A stretch of DNA of 64,000 nt from Roridomyces roridus. Its lineage: Eukaryota > Basidiomycota > Agaricomycetes > Agaricales > Mycenaceae. Under the pieces are notes generated by a model. It made no database searches. It was not told the origin of the DNA and saw only the letters and a list, made by a program, of their open reading frames with translations. A program made the translations under genes and the position numbers. The stretch spans positions 124,001 to 188,000 of the forward strand of contig JARKIF010000067.1 in the NCBI GenBank assembly GCA_029378245.1, in the 5' to 3' direction. Below, piece after piece: positions 24,105 to 34,079 of the stretch; position 1 is the first letter of the stretch; every line of letters starts with the position of its first letter.

Positions 24105-25564
24105 TTATGAGTCGTCGTCTAAGTATGCAAATAGATCCCTCTTCATCATCTCCCGCTTCAGCTGGCCCCGCAGTAGCTCCAGGTCTCGCACAGTTTCCTC
24201 CTCGTCATCGACACGAGTCTCACCGTCATCCTCCTTGTCTGCCCGCTCCGCTTCCATGACTTCCATCCCGGCCTTGAAAAACTCGTCCACCGAGAAGTCA
24301 TCAACCCGTTCCACCTCCATGGCAAAGTTATGGATCGCCATGCATGCAATAACCCACCAGACCGCCACCTTGATTTGATCAGGGGTGTCGACACGGCAAC
24401 GGATTCCGTGGAGGGAAGAGAACCGTCCTTTGAGATAGCCCATGGTGTGTTCGCAGCGTATCCGTATCTTTGAGAGATAGTAATTGAATTCTTCGTTCCG
24501 TCCGTCATACTTCTCGGGGCTATTGACGGTAAGAACTGGTATGCTCATCCGGCGCTTGAAAACTTACGCTTTAAATGGGGCTGTGACCCAATAGGCGATG
24601 GGATATGCAGAATCGGCGAGCACAAACTCTCCCTCGTCCAGCAGTGTACTGTGCAGAGCGTAGATTTGAGTTTGCTTCCATGCGGTGCTGTCATGCTGGC
24701 TGCCAGGAAGACCAATGGCGTAGTCTCGGATACGCAGATCTGGGGTATTGATAATCTGAGGGGCGGATGTGAGTCATCGAGTACACAAGTGTCGCTGGAA
24801 GTTACCTGGACGTTGAGCGAGTACTTCTGTTTCCGATCGAAAAAACTATTGCCGTAGAAAGCCGGGCGTGCATGCAAGACAGCTGCAGTTCCATCCACCA
24901 TAACATAGCCATCGCGCCACGCGGGGCATGAGTTGGCCTCGATCCACTCCTTTGCTGCTTCCTTCTCTGCCGCATTTGGCCACCGAATGGCGGATTTGCG
25001 GAATTTGTCTTCGCATACCGCCATCATGACCCTCCGAGTGTAAAGATCGACAGTCCCCCAGCCAATTCCAGCCCAGAGCCCGACCTCAAGAAGGCTTGCG
25101 CCGTTTCCGAAGTGGCCGAAGCGGTAGAGGGCCACAGCAAGCTGGATTTGCACAGGAGTCTGCTCGTTACGAGAGTCGTTATCGAAGACGGGGTGGTCTG
25201 AAATGGCGGCAAGGAGGGAATCAAAGGCAGCAGGGGTGACGCGTAGACTGCGGCGAAAGATATCCGGGCGGTGATGCTTGTAGTCGGTGAGAATGAGGTG
25301 AAGGTTCTCCGAAGACTTGCGGATCTCGGTCCGCTCCTCGAGGTAACGGTGGGTGTGCAGTGCCTTGAGAGCTTCGAGAAGCATGCCGCTGACAGATGGC
25401 ATGGGCATTTCGGCATCGTCGTCCTCGTCCAGGACCAAGTTGTTGTCGTCATCGATGGAAACCACCTCGGACATGAGACGAAAAACGGACTCCGCATACG
25501 AGTGTAGACCGTACTGCTCCAGGAGGATGCTGGTAACCATTTGCCTGTCGGTGGTCCGTGGCAT
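24105..25564 (-). CDS. Harbinger transposase (HARBI1-like DDE nuclease)
   Basis: Three exons on the minus strand, 25564-24806, 24755-24568 and 24519-24105, give about 453 residues, the usual size for the family. The start chosen is the first ATG (MPRTTDRQ); the frame is open a little upstream. Motifs in order: LAVALYRFGHFGNGASLLEVGLW, the GWGTVDLYTRRV helix-turn-helix-like region, then the nuclease core. MVDGTAAVL (first Asp), GSQHDSTAW and LADSAYPIAYWVTAPFKAP (second Asp region) and RIRCEHTMGYLKGRF (Glu) form that core, with an acidic C-terminus. Introns are 50 and 48 bp; the second splice rebuilds the APFKAPEKYDGRNEEFN junction. All catalytic acidic residues are present, so the enzyme looks intact. 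It cuts and pastes elements with the flanking TIRs. Confidence 0.9.
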
Positions 25565-25904
25565 CTCCAAGGAGGGTGCGGTTTACGGGAGTGGCGGGTG
25601 CGCCGTGCGCCGTGGCGGGTGCACGTGGTGGGGCGCATGTGTCAGTGCTCGTGACAATTAAATCTGTTTGATGGTTAAATTCACTTGGAAATTCAAGAGG
25701 GTGTCTTCAAGGTGAAACAAGTGAAAAATACATTTTTTCAGTAAATTGAAACAAGTGAATAAAGGAGTGAATAAAGAGGTGAAAAATCTAACTTTGAAAA
25801 CCCCTAATACATGGAGTGCATGGGAGGGAGTGCTGCAATAGTTCCATGAAGATTCAAAAGAATTGAGGGAATGGTGCTAAAGGTATAAAGGCAACAAAAA
25901 TGGG

Positions 25905-26010
25905 ATGAGGGTACTGGGATTTGAACTTGCGACCTTGGCAAAAACAAGTAATAAGAGGAGAATTATTAGAGAGACAAGTAACCAATAGACTAGACAACCA
26001 ATACCTTGAA
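25905..26010 (-). repeat. tRNA-like SINE module inside element copy 1
   Basis: On the minus strand GGTTGTCTAGTCTATTGGTT (A-box-like) is followed by GGTCGCAAGTTCAAATCCC (B-box-like) and a short T run. It corresponds in position and sequence to the modules in element copy 2 (59.1 and 61.1 kb). Confidence 0.6.
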
Positions 26011-26760
26011 GCAGTGGGGAGTCATGTCAGCTACCAGGTACACCTCCTTTGCTAACCCACCAGACCTACCATGCCGCTGTGCCCTAAAACATCACCATCA
26101 AAACACCCTGAGCAATAGGCCATACATTTTGAACAATGTAATACAGGCATTTCATTTTTCTGAAGCTGGGGTTTGGAAAGTATTTTGCATTTTGTGAGCC
26201 AGCCAGGCATTTTGAGCCAGTATTGTATAGGGTGATTCTGTAGCTGCAAATCAGCTCTACAACTTTGATTTTTTGATCCCCGATCATTTCTGATCCATGC
26301 CGAGCATGTGTAGTCAATTGATGCAGTGGTATCAGTCATCTCCGGAGCCATTGATGGCAATTTAAGATATTAATATCAATTACCCATTAAATAGAGCTTA
26401 ACCGAGAGTTAATCTGGTTGTTCAGTATACCCGATACTGCCCCAGGATGCCGCCCTGATCCCTGTGATGGATACGGTCAGAGATAAGAGATTCAGTGCCT
26501 TTTGGGTATAGATAATATTTAACGTGTTCTTTTGCAATACCTACGGATGATTGGTAACGTGTTTTTTGCAAAAATTTTACTGTATCTAGTGATCATGGGT
26601 GTCAAGACGCAGCAGGAGGTTGACTCGTGGCATCGACTGGTACATGCAAAAACTGGCAAATCCCTGGTACCTCAATTCGATCTCCGCATTTCTATCGAAA
26701 TTGGCCGCCGATGATCACAAAATCTGTATCTACAAGGTGAGACGACTTTGAATGTCAGTT

Positions 26761-28185
26761 CCGGACCCGGCAATGAGGAAATCTCACCCACAGCTGGTGT
26801 GTATTCAATCTAAAGCCGCTACTTCCAAACTGAACCGTTCAATTCAGATCTGGAAAGGCCTTTGGATGTGGGTCCCGTACCAGGCAACGAAGATATCAAT
26901 ATGGAACAAGACAACTTGCACTTGTCTGGTGAGCATCCGGACTTGGGCATATCCTTGGACCCCGAGTTGGAACCGAATTATGAAGGTGTGTTCTACCTGG
27001 CATTGATACTTGTACAGTTCTCAATCGTCCGATCCGAATAGTTCTCCAGACAAATATTCACTGGAACGGCAACTTCTTGGCCCATATGGCACTGGATTCC
27101 GGCACCACAGTTCCCAATCTCCTCCACAGGACTCCCACACCTGCAGATGATGTGTCCATGCTTCAAACTGGCTTCACTACGGGCACTAATACAGATGACC
27201 AATCTCCTGTCAAACGCATTCCCCAGATTGATTGCGGGACGTTAATTGCGGGTGCACCTGCGAGTCCACCAGCTGTTAGCATATCTGGTGTGGGCACTGT
27301 TGAGCGGGCGAACGGAGCACGATAGAAACGGCGACTTACAGGCATCGAGCGCACCTGATGGCGCATCAGACAGTGTTCGAGATGCATAGATCCGGACAAG
27401 TGGCAATTCCGCGGACATGTTGCGCACGAGGCGGACTTGTTCTGATCAAGGGAACAATGTTAGCGAACCAGGAAAGGCAACTAGAAGGTGTCATACCTGA
27501 AACGAGGGGCTGACAGAGAAGTCGACGGCGAGCTCAAGTCAAGACGGACGGAGAGTGGATGGAGGACGAGTCATGGCAAGAGTTGAACTAGGCAGGAGGC
27601 CGTGGAGATGATGGGTCGAGTCAGAAAGGAGCGGTGTGGCCAGGAGCAACGGAGGGTCGAGGAAGTGGTGGAGAAGAAGCAAGGCCGAGGCTGTGCTGAC
27701 GGCATCCGGAGTCACATGCCTGGCACGAGTCACGCGTAACTTGACGATCAAACGCGTCGCGTTCAACTCGCATCCTCAACTCTATGGTCGAGTCATGCTC
27801 CAGTCATGTTGGGAGGACTTCTGGCAACGGAGAACAATGGGTGGAGCCACAAGATGACCTGGTGCAGCCTGTGCAGGTAGCAACAGACAGATGAGAAGCA
27901 CAATCTTGACGATAAGACGCGTTTGGGGCAGTGGACGTGTTCTGGAAGCACAAGAACCACACAACAGGATGACTCAGGCCCAGGGGCTCAATGACTCACG
28001 CAAAATAATTATCGAGACAATAGCAAGCTATTGTTCTCTCGGGCCCGCGCAATAAAATATTCAAACATTGGGCGTTTCAGCGTTTCTGAACGCTTGATTG
28101 GGATGGATTTGGCTGGAATAGGAACAGGGACGTGGTTACGAAGGATTTTAAATTGCAAGTTTAGCCTGGTGGGTGCATATTTGTA
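26761..28185. other. No confident gene
   Basis: This may hold the decayed tail of the gene ending near 26760. Short ORFs (for example 27077-27325) lack recognisable motifs. ACGCGT occurs several times between 27.73 and 27.93 kb, but without a gene nearby I give it no function. Confidence 0.3.
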
Positions 28186-28660
28186 GGGACCAAACACTAG
28201 GGGTATATAAGGACCCAGGAAATTTTGTAGTAGGAAGCTTGGCCCCCCACTTTTGGGGTGTAATAAATCGCTCTCACAAGGGAACTTGGTTACGGACGGA
28301 ATCGGACAACGACAGGGAACTTACGGATACGGGAACTTACGGGAACGGAACGAAACGGATTTGGAACGGCTACGGAACGGATTAGGTTTAGGTTTTAGGT
28401 TTTACAGGACAACGACGACAACAACACAGTAACGCTCTCGACTCTACCCATCACAACCATCACACACCCGCCATCACACACTTCGATTTATCTCTGAATT
28501 CGCACAGGCTCTATACGGCAGCCCGAACCCCCGAACACAACACATTTGCAAGACGCGCATTTTGATCTCAAGCTACCATCAGACCTCCCTCTAAATTGGG
28601 GTTGTTGTTTGGTTTTGGTTTTAGGGTTGAACGCACACTCAGCATTTCAGCACATCTCAC
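28186..28660. repeat. Diverged dispersed repeat, copy A
   Basis: The order ACCAAACA, AGGGGTAT, a block of ACGGAACGG-type words, a TTAGGTTTAGG-like stretch, then GGCTCTATAC..GCCCGAACCCCC and GTTTGGTTTT is shared with 49797-50240 in the same orientation. It could be a degenerate LTR or another non-coding element. The TTAGG-like words resemble telomeric repeats but are too few and irregular to be telomeric. Confidence 0.45.
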
Positions 28661-29399
28661 GACGGTGTTGATGCAGGTACATCCCCCGACGGTAGCCCAC
28701 TGTGTCGATACCCACGGTGCGTCGGCGCAGGTGCTCATTGGACAAATCCAACATCATGGAGGGCCGCTGCAAGTCTAAGCGTGCCCGGGGAGAAGATCTT
28801 TAGATGAGCTGTACTTAGGTATCTTGTCTCGTAATATTATAATCATATCGCCATTTGCTGGGTGTACGTACGGATGTCTTGGATCATCGGCAGTGCATCG
28901 GCCTCCGCTCTCGGAACTCACGGCCTTGATTTACGGCACCGGAATGGGACTCCCCCAGGATAACCGAAGTTACCAAACTGCACCCCAAAAATGGGAATTG
29001 CCGATCAAAAATGGGACTCCGCCTGCCAGGGCGGAGTCACGGTCCCAGTCCCATTCTTCTTGTATATACTCACCTTACATCTCGAGGGCCTTTTATACCT
29101 CTCTTGTTTGTACTAGTGTCCAGAAATCCCTTGTAACTCACCTCTTCTTCTGTTTGGGCTCAAATTTTCCTCATCCCAATGTAATTTGGTCCGCAAAATC
29201 CTCAAAACGGCCCAAAAGGCAACCCAATCCCACCATTGTCCCACCAACTCAAGCTCAGCTCGAACTCGCCGGGCCTACACCACCTCGTTTCATTGTCAAG
29301 CCTCCGAAACGCGGTGACCCAGTGCTTAGATACCATGTCTAGAGCTCGTTTGGCCCATTCCACCTGGTAAGGTTAAAATATTGCAATACGTAGGGCTAA
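28661..29399. other. No gene seen
   Basis: It contains, around 28940-29060, repeats of AATGGGACT and GGCGGAGTC that resemble, inverted, the stretch near 4540-4640. A 172-codon ORF at 28824-29342 has no recognisable feature. Confidence 0.3.
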
Positions 29400-30825
29400 G
29401 TATATGCTCATAAACCTATTACAATACAACTGGGCTGTCGAACATATGCCAGTCTTATTTGGGATACACGGCGCCCTCTGCCCTCTGCCTTTCCCGCCCG
29501 CCGCCACTACCCTTTGGGCTTTGCGCTGCGTGGCACGTACTCCGGAATGTCCCAATCAAACAAGGAGTGTTCGATTGCCTGCAGACGCCGAAAAACCGTG
29601 CAGTCAAAGGCGGACAGGAATTTCGTGAGCTGGGAGGTTTGGTCATACCTGACGAACGTGGTCAGCACAATTCAATCCAATTCGGTTGTTGGTGTTCACC
29701 AGGCCGCTGGATCGAATACAATACGGTCAAGCTATATGTGCCTGTCGCACATCTTGAGGGTTTTTTTCTGTGTCAGTTCCTTAGCCTAAGACGAGTTCAA
29801 ACATCCGAGTGTGCATGGCAAGATTTGAGACGCACCGCCTCAATCTGGTCGATGTAGTCCGGGTCAAAGATAGTCAAGATCTTGACCGACGGACATTTGT
29901 TGAACATGTCCACACTCAACGCCGCGGGCGAAACTCGTAGTTCCTGGATCTTCATCCCGTGCTTATCGAGAAAGACGTGGATATTTGACAATACTAACGA
30001 GAGACCAAGGCTTTGCAGACAAGGAAGTCTGAGATACGGATTCGGTGTGATGAGTATACGGAATTTTGGACACGCATTCCATTCGCGAGAAGACCGCCGC
30101 AAAAGACAGGTCAGCGTTCTTGATGGTGAGTTCCTTCAACTTGTCGAGCATCCCGACGGTGGCTCTTGAATACAGTCTTGCATTCCCAACTGAAGTTCCT
30201 GATCTGTGGAAAGCGAGCAAACATGCCCGGGTCTATCTTGTTCTGGTGTTTCTCCACAAAGAATCCCCGGAAAGTCTCGAGACTTGGCCCGCATTGAAGG
30301 GTCAGATAATCGAAGATCTCGCAAGAGAGGGGACGTCGCTCGGCGTTGAGCTCCACCAGACGAGGAACGAGAGGAATCACAGCTCGAATGTCTTGCGTAT
30401 TGAGTGCGCCGTAGTAGTAGTAGTAGTACGTACTGATAGAGCGAGAGGCGACGGACATGCAAGCCGAGGGAGAGTTGATCCTTGAGACATCGAACAAAAC
30501 TACGCATGCCGTCGGCCGAGTAGATGCACGGTGTTTCGTACAGATACGGGATTGCCAAGCGCTGCTACGTATGAGCGAGATAAAGGAAAGGAAAATCTGG
30601 ACTGACATAGAATAGTTTACAAACGAGCAGAGGCAACAACCGTTTTGGCGGGCCATTTGGGTCGAACTCAATCGATCCGACCTCCTCTTCGTCATGGGCA
30701 TCAACCGGGAATGTGGATTTACGGAAATCGCCAAACACGAAAGACAGGACACGGCCCCACACGGCTTCCTCGACTGCGGGAGAGGCTGCCAGTTTCGCGG
30801 GACAGAAAAATGAGGCTATACAACT
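29400..30825 (-). pseudogene. F-box-like/LRR-like gene, disrupted copy 1
   Basis: The minus-strand coding pieces read like agaricomycete F-box proteins. The first exon (30825-30609) gives EEAVWGRVLSFVFGDF..LPLLVCKLFY. A 47-bp intron follows, then RLAIPYLYETPCIYSADGMRSFVRCLK..LGLHVRRLSLYQY. A (GTA)n microsatellite at 30411-30429 then shifts the frame to YGALNTQDIRAVIPLVPRLVELNAERRPLSCEIFDYLTLQCGPSLE. LRR-like pieces (LKELTIKNADLSF; CPKFRILITPNPYLRLPCLQSLGL; CPSVKILTIFDPDYIDQI) lie in yet other frames. No start codon exists between the first exon and the MITE at 30826. It is therefore a 5'-truncated, frameshifted gene. A paralogous copy lies at 47790-48950. F-box proteins recruit substrates to SCF ubiquitin ligases; here function is unlikely. 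Confidence 0.6.
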
Positions 30826-31259
30826 TTAGTAGCGTTAGGCGTCTGATGGCGCCTAACGATCTCGTTGATGCCTAACCTCGGCAAGCCGCCTATCCTTGGC
30901 ATGTGCTTGGCTGTCTGCTACCGTGACTGTATGTCTGCCTCTCATGGTGGATTCTGAGTCCTTCCATTCACAGACGAAAATGGGGGGGAGAGGACTGATT
31001 TGGGGGCCACTCCAATATATCCCCAACCTAACCTAACAGAGTCTAACTGCCACTCACGGCGGATTCCGAGTTCTTCATTCACTGACGAAAAAGGGGGGAA
31101 AACACTGATTTGGAGTCACTCAAGTGTCTTTACCCAACCAAACCTAACAGTGTCCTAACCGCCACTCACGGTGGATTCCAAGTCTTGGCAAAGTCTTGGC
31201 AGTAAAGAGTTAGGCATCAAAAAGTGATCATTAGGCGTGATGACGCCTAACGCTACTAA
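30826..31259. mobile_element. 434-bp MITE with AACT target duplication
   Basis: Inverted ends begin TTAGTAGCGTTAGGCGTC. The same 4 bp, AACT, lies on both sides (30822-30825 and 31260-31263). The interior has two to three tandem units of about 125 bp containing CTCAyGGyGGATTC, GACGAAAA(A/T)GGGGG and CCTAACA. It lies between the two F-box-like pseudogenes, at the 5' edge of the first. Confidence 0.8.
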
Positions 31260-31709
31260 AACTGTCGTGCCTCTAGAAAAATGGGGGCTTCGGTATGACG
31301 TCAAATAAACTGGACTCCGGTTAGCAATGCCTAATAACCCGTAGGATGACGCACGGAAGGTCCATGAGCGCTGCGAGTCTGGAATCTTCCTTCACCGCCT
31401 TGATGAATTGGGCGCCCAAGGGCTTGCGAGCGCGTGCTTTGGGCTGAATCCGCTGTACAGCCGGATTACGGACGATGGTCGACAGATATTCAGGCACTCC
31501 GGCGCTGAACAGATACTTTTCAAAGTCCGAAAGGACAAGAATACGAAGACTCCGCCTTTTGCAATGGCTCGGACAATAGCAGATTGATACTTTCGTCGTC
31601 GACCCAGGGCAGATTGTCGTGCGGCATCTCAAATACCGCCTGGGATTTAAATATGAGCAGGAATAGCAGGGGATTGAAACAGACATACAAGGTTCTTCCA
31701 CTCCGGGAT

Positions 31710-33046
31710 TAGGGCTGGGCACCGTACCGTAACGGACACGGCCGTAGAAATTACGGCCGTTTTTGCACACGGCCGTAACATCACGGTCCGTAAATTGGCA
31801 GCAGATATTGCTGACAGTACAGTACGGTGCCGTATCCGGCCGTATTTCCGTAACACGGCCGTAAACTGATGGTCAATGTTTTCTCTGATTTCCTGCAGAA
31901 AAATTGTTATTGAAGGCTACATTCATCAATTCCTACAGTCCAACTCACTCCTTCCATTCATAGCTACCCTTCCTAGCACAAAACATGGGCTGGGAACATC
32001 TGCCACCGTCAACTTTGAAGTCGATGGTCCCTTGATGCGTTGATGGCGGCTGCCGTAACATCAATGATGCCCGCCGCAGCTCCCGCAAGCCCGCCCACCC
32101 AAAGGGGAAGCCATCTCTGCACTTGCAAACCCTGTTGACAATGTTAGTGCTGGCCAAAAATACGATACGAAAAATATATTTTGAATATATTCACAAAAAT
32201 ACGAATACAATACGCCGCGGGCGCTGGACTTAGAATACGGCTACGGTGAATACGACTACGCTACAATATGGCTACAATATGATATGCCGCTGAGCGTATT
32301 CAAATATATTCGGCTACGATGGTGCCTCCAAATTGGACTGATCCGGCGATGATCCGGGCGCAATCAGGTGGCACTCCATCATCTGGCAGACTGATGGGCT
32401 TCTGACAAGGGGTTGCCGTTGATCTGTGCCCAATTTAGTGACACTGGTGGTGATGGATCACTTGATGGTAGTGTCTCATCAATGATCACCAAGATGCCGC
32501 TCCTCAATGATGGCAAGTCAAAGCTCGGATGGAGTCATGGTAGGTTGGAATGTCATTCACAATGTGCAGGGCTGAATTATCAGCACTCTGACTGCCCAGG
32601 CAAGCATAGGCTGCAGGTAGGATGGAGTGCAAATGGAGTGCAAATGGAGTGCTGAATATATTTTGAATATAGTCAAAATATATTCATATTCATACCGAGA
32701 ATATGCTACGATACGCTACGGATACGATATGGGCTTGGAGGGCGGCTACAATATGAATATGACTACGATACGGGAAGTCCCGTATTCGTAGCGTATTTGG
32801 CCAGCACTAGTTGACATGACTTGGTGAGAGAATTCCGACACAAATCTACCGCGCTGACAGTGTTCAGGACAGATTGCCGAGGATTCCCGTATTACGGCCG
32901 TACCGGCCGTATTCATACGGGAAATACGGCACACGGCCGTGTTGAGCACGGGCCGTGTAAACCACACTACCAGGGGCCACGGCACGGCACCGTCTCCGTA
33001 TTACGGAGCCGTATTCCGTAGGGTACGGTTACGGTGCCCAGCCCTA
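31710..33046. mobile_element. hAT-type MITE with perfect 8-bp TSD, itself invaded
   Basis: A 1337-bp element starts TAGGGCTGGGCACCGTA with an inverted counterpart at the right end. It is flanked by TCCGGGAT at 31702-31709 and 33047-33054. Subterminal regions are dense in ACGGCCGT palindromes. There is no transposase. The element at 32145-32809 is nested inside. Its insertion splits an F-box-like gene. Confidence 0.9.
32145..32809. mobile_element. 665-bp nested TIR element
   Basis: Inverted ends TAGTGCTGGCCAAA enclose a stretch full of TACGATACG and TATATTTTGAATAT words near both ends. The flanks read GTTGACAATGT (left) and GTTGACATGAC (right), an imperfect duplication. hAT-like by its ends; no ORF. 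Confidence 0.65.
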
Positions 33047-33600
33047 TCCGGGATACAGTCGACGATCAAATCTACCAGCTTCCCTTGTGCAGGGTTCAAG
33101 CCGTCGTAGACCGGACAATAGACGAGAGTGACGCGGGTGGGGTCAATCAAGGGTAACCGGTTACCGGTAAGACCACACGCATTATTATTGTCGCCTCTGT
33201 CGAAATACATATGGGTGAGATTCGCCGCCTGCAAAATCCACTGGATAGAGCTCTTGTAAGCTAATATCCGCCCTGGACGCGCAGCTTCTTGCTGAGCGTC
33301 CCCAGCTCGGGGTTGGAGCGCAGCGCTCTGAGCGGGGCCCTTGCTCCTGAGGATGACGACGTTGTATACACTATAGGAGCGGGGGTTGCCACACGGAGCC
33401 ATAACTTGGAGACGTCGAGACGAGGAGGATCGCGGAACTAGATTCCAGCAGGAAGGCCGTGGGATCAGAGGTAGGTAGCGACGAGGCTGAGAACGTCTTG
33501 TCGGACACTGAGAGAGCAGGACAGATCTAGTATTTCGTGGATGATCTCTTCGGGTTGGACGAGAAAAGCACTCAGGAGGTGCCGATCATGTCACTCGAGT

Positions 33601-34079
33601 AAGGCAAAGAGTGACGATCACTAACGCGCAGAGACGCCTTGTCTTGAACGGGAAGCCTAGCTAGGCTCGCCTGGTGGTGGTGCGCAACGAGAATCATATC
33701 ATTCTTGACGTCCTCGGGCTCTTGAAACTTTTTCGCGCTTGACTGCATCTGTAAACCTTCTTGTCATGCATCGTGTAGAGAGAGACTATGTACACTATTA
33801 TATTTATTCTGATTCTGAATGCTGCGTGTGGGTCGTATGGATGTAAACTGAGCTAACTAAATAATGCGAGTACTGTGGTTACAAGATAAGAAAATTTGAT
33901 GCAGAAAATTGTGTGCGCAGGGAGGGTAGATATGTATGTATGTGTGGTGTATTTGAATGTTCTTGAGTGAGAGAGAGAGAGCTAGAAGGAAGAGAATTGG
34001 ATCACAATCCGCAAGGAAGAGAGAGGGAAAGGCCATCAGGAAACAGCTGCAGAGAAGAAACCTAGAGGATGCCAGCCCC
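33601..34079. other. Intergenic, no gene seen
   Basis: This lies between the 5' end of an F-box-like pseudogene and the 3' end of the OTU gene (both minus). The part next to 34080 is presumably 3' UTR of the OTU gene. Confidence 0.4.

Larger units (their letters stand above)
22311..25805. mobile_element. PIF/Harbinger-type transposon, two genes
   Basis: A 3495-bp element has inverted ends perfect over 27 bp, beginning AGGGGTTTTCAAAGTTAGAT, with further similar TTCACT-rich sequence inside. It is flanked by AAT at 22308-22310 and 25806-25808, a 3-bp duplication as expected for this superfamily (though AAT is not the usual TWA). It carries a Myb/SANT-like accessory gene (+) and a DDE transposase (-), convergent and 34 bp apart. 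Both frames are open apart from one uncertain splice in the accessory gene, so the element could be autonomous. It is nested inside the element at 20434-26591. Confidence 0.9.
20434..26591. mobile_element. Non-autonomous DNA element, copy 1 (7-bp TSD), hosting a Harbinger
   Basis: The ends are CAGCTGGTACAGTA on the left and TACTGTATCTAGTG on the right. They are followed inward by an inverted repeat with CTTTTGCAAAA and ATCATCCGTAGGTATTGCAAAAG (20443-20500 against 26526-26582). The flanks carry ATCATGG at 20427-20433 and 26592-26598. Removing the element and one ATCATGG restores the host frame ..LKSIMGVKTQQEVDSWH. Inverted similarity extends further inward: GATC..CAAAGTTGTAGAGC and GGCTGGC occur at about 20730-20820 and, inverted, at about 26190-26300. 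Without the nested Harbinger it is about 2.66 kb, close to the 3.04-kb copy at 58571-61609. It has no transposase of its own. Confidence 0.85.
19514..26760 (+). pseudogene. MULE-like half of the transposase-like gene, split by a 6.2-kb insertion
   Basis: Exons 19514?-19687, 19736-19963, 20015-20309 and 20363-20433 join in frame, then continue after the insertion from 26599. The product has VRKVRDRIAERR and an RYIHAA segment, then DYTFKRIEGDFDEWEVVGF (a TFKR..EWEVV pattern like the catalytic core of MULE transposases). GEVAQVQGFGEFLVKYN, SGIHETIGLNLVGFSPKTC..HFQR, KSIMGVKTQQEVDSWH and WYMQKLANPWYLNSISAFLSKL follow. These strings match the C-terminal half of the family whose N-terminal half sits at 6681-8787. 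A 1-nt shift lies between DSWHR and WYMQK (about 26638), and the 5' end lacks a start. It is therefore a pseudogene now, broken by the element at 20434-26591. Confidence 0.7.
31321..33600 (-). pseudogene. F-box-like gene, disrupted copy 2, split by a hAT MITE
   Basis: On the minus strand the F-box-like segment PEEIIHEILDLSCSLSVRQDVLSLVATY lies at about 33490-33570. SKLWLRVATPAP, VYNVVILRSKG, ALRSNPELGTLSKKLRVQGGY and LAYKSSIQWILQAANLTHMYFD follow, in alternating frames, then LVDLIVDCIP. The MITE at 31710-33046 interrupts the gene here; removing it with one TSD gives ..DLIVDCIPEWKNL in frame. A GTATGT..CAG intron follows, then RRSLRILVLSDFEKYLFSAGVPEYL to the stop at 31321. Several frameshifts besides the insertion make this a pseudogene. 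It lies in tandem, same strand, upstream of the copy at 29400-30825. Confidence 0.6.

Noticed and set aside
20441..26584. TA target duplication (mariner-type ends CAGTA..TACTG) for the element at 20.4 kb
   Set aside because: The flanking 7 bp match on both sides in both copies, and the longer element plus a 7-bp duplication restores the host frame; TA is internal.
28380..28420. Telomere-like TTAGG words
   Set aside because: Irregular and very short; a similar dispersed repeat at 49.8 kb lacks them as an array. Not a telomere or clear interstitial telomeric tract.
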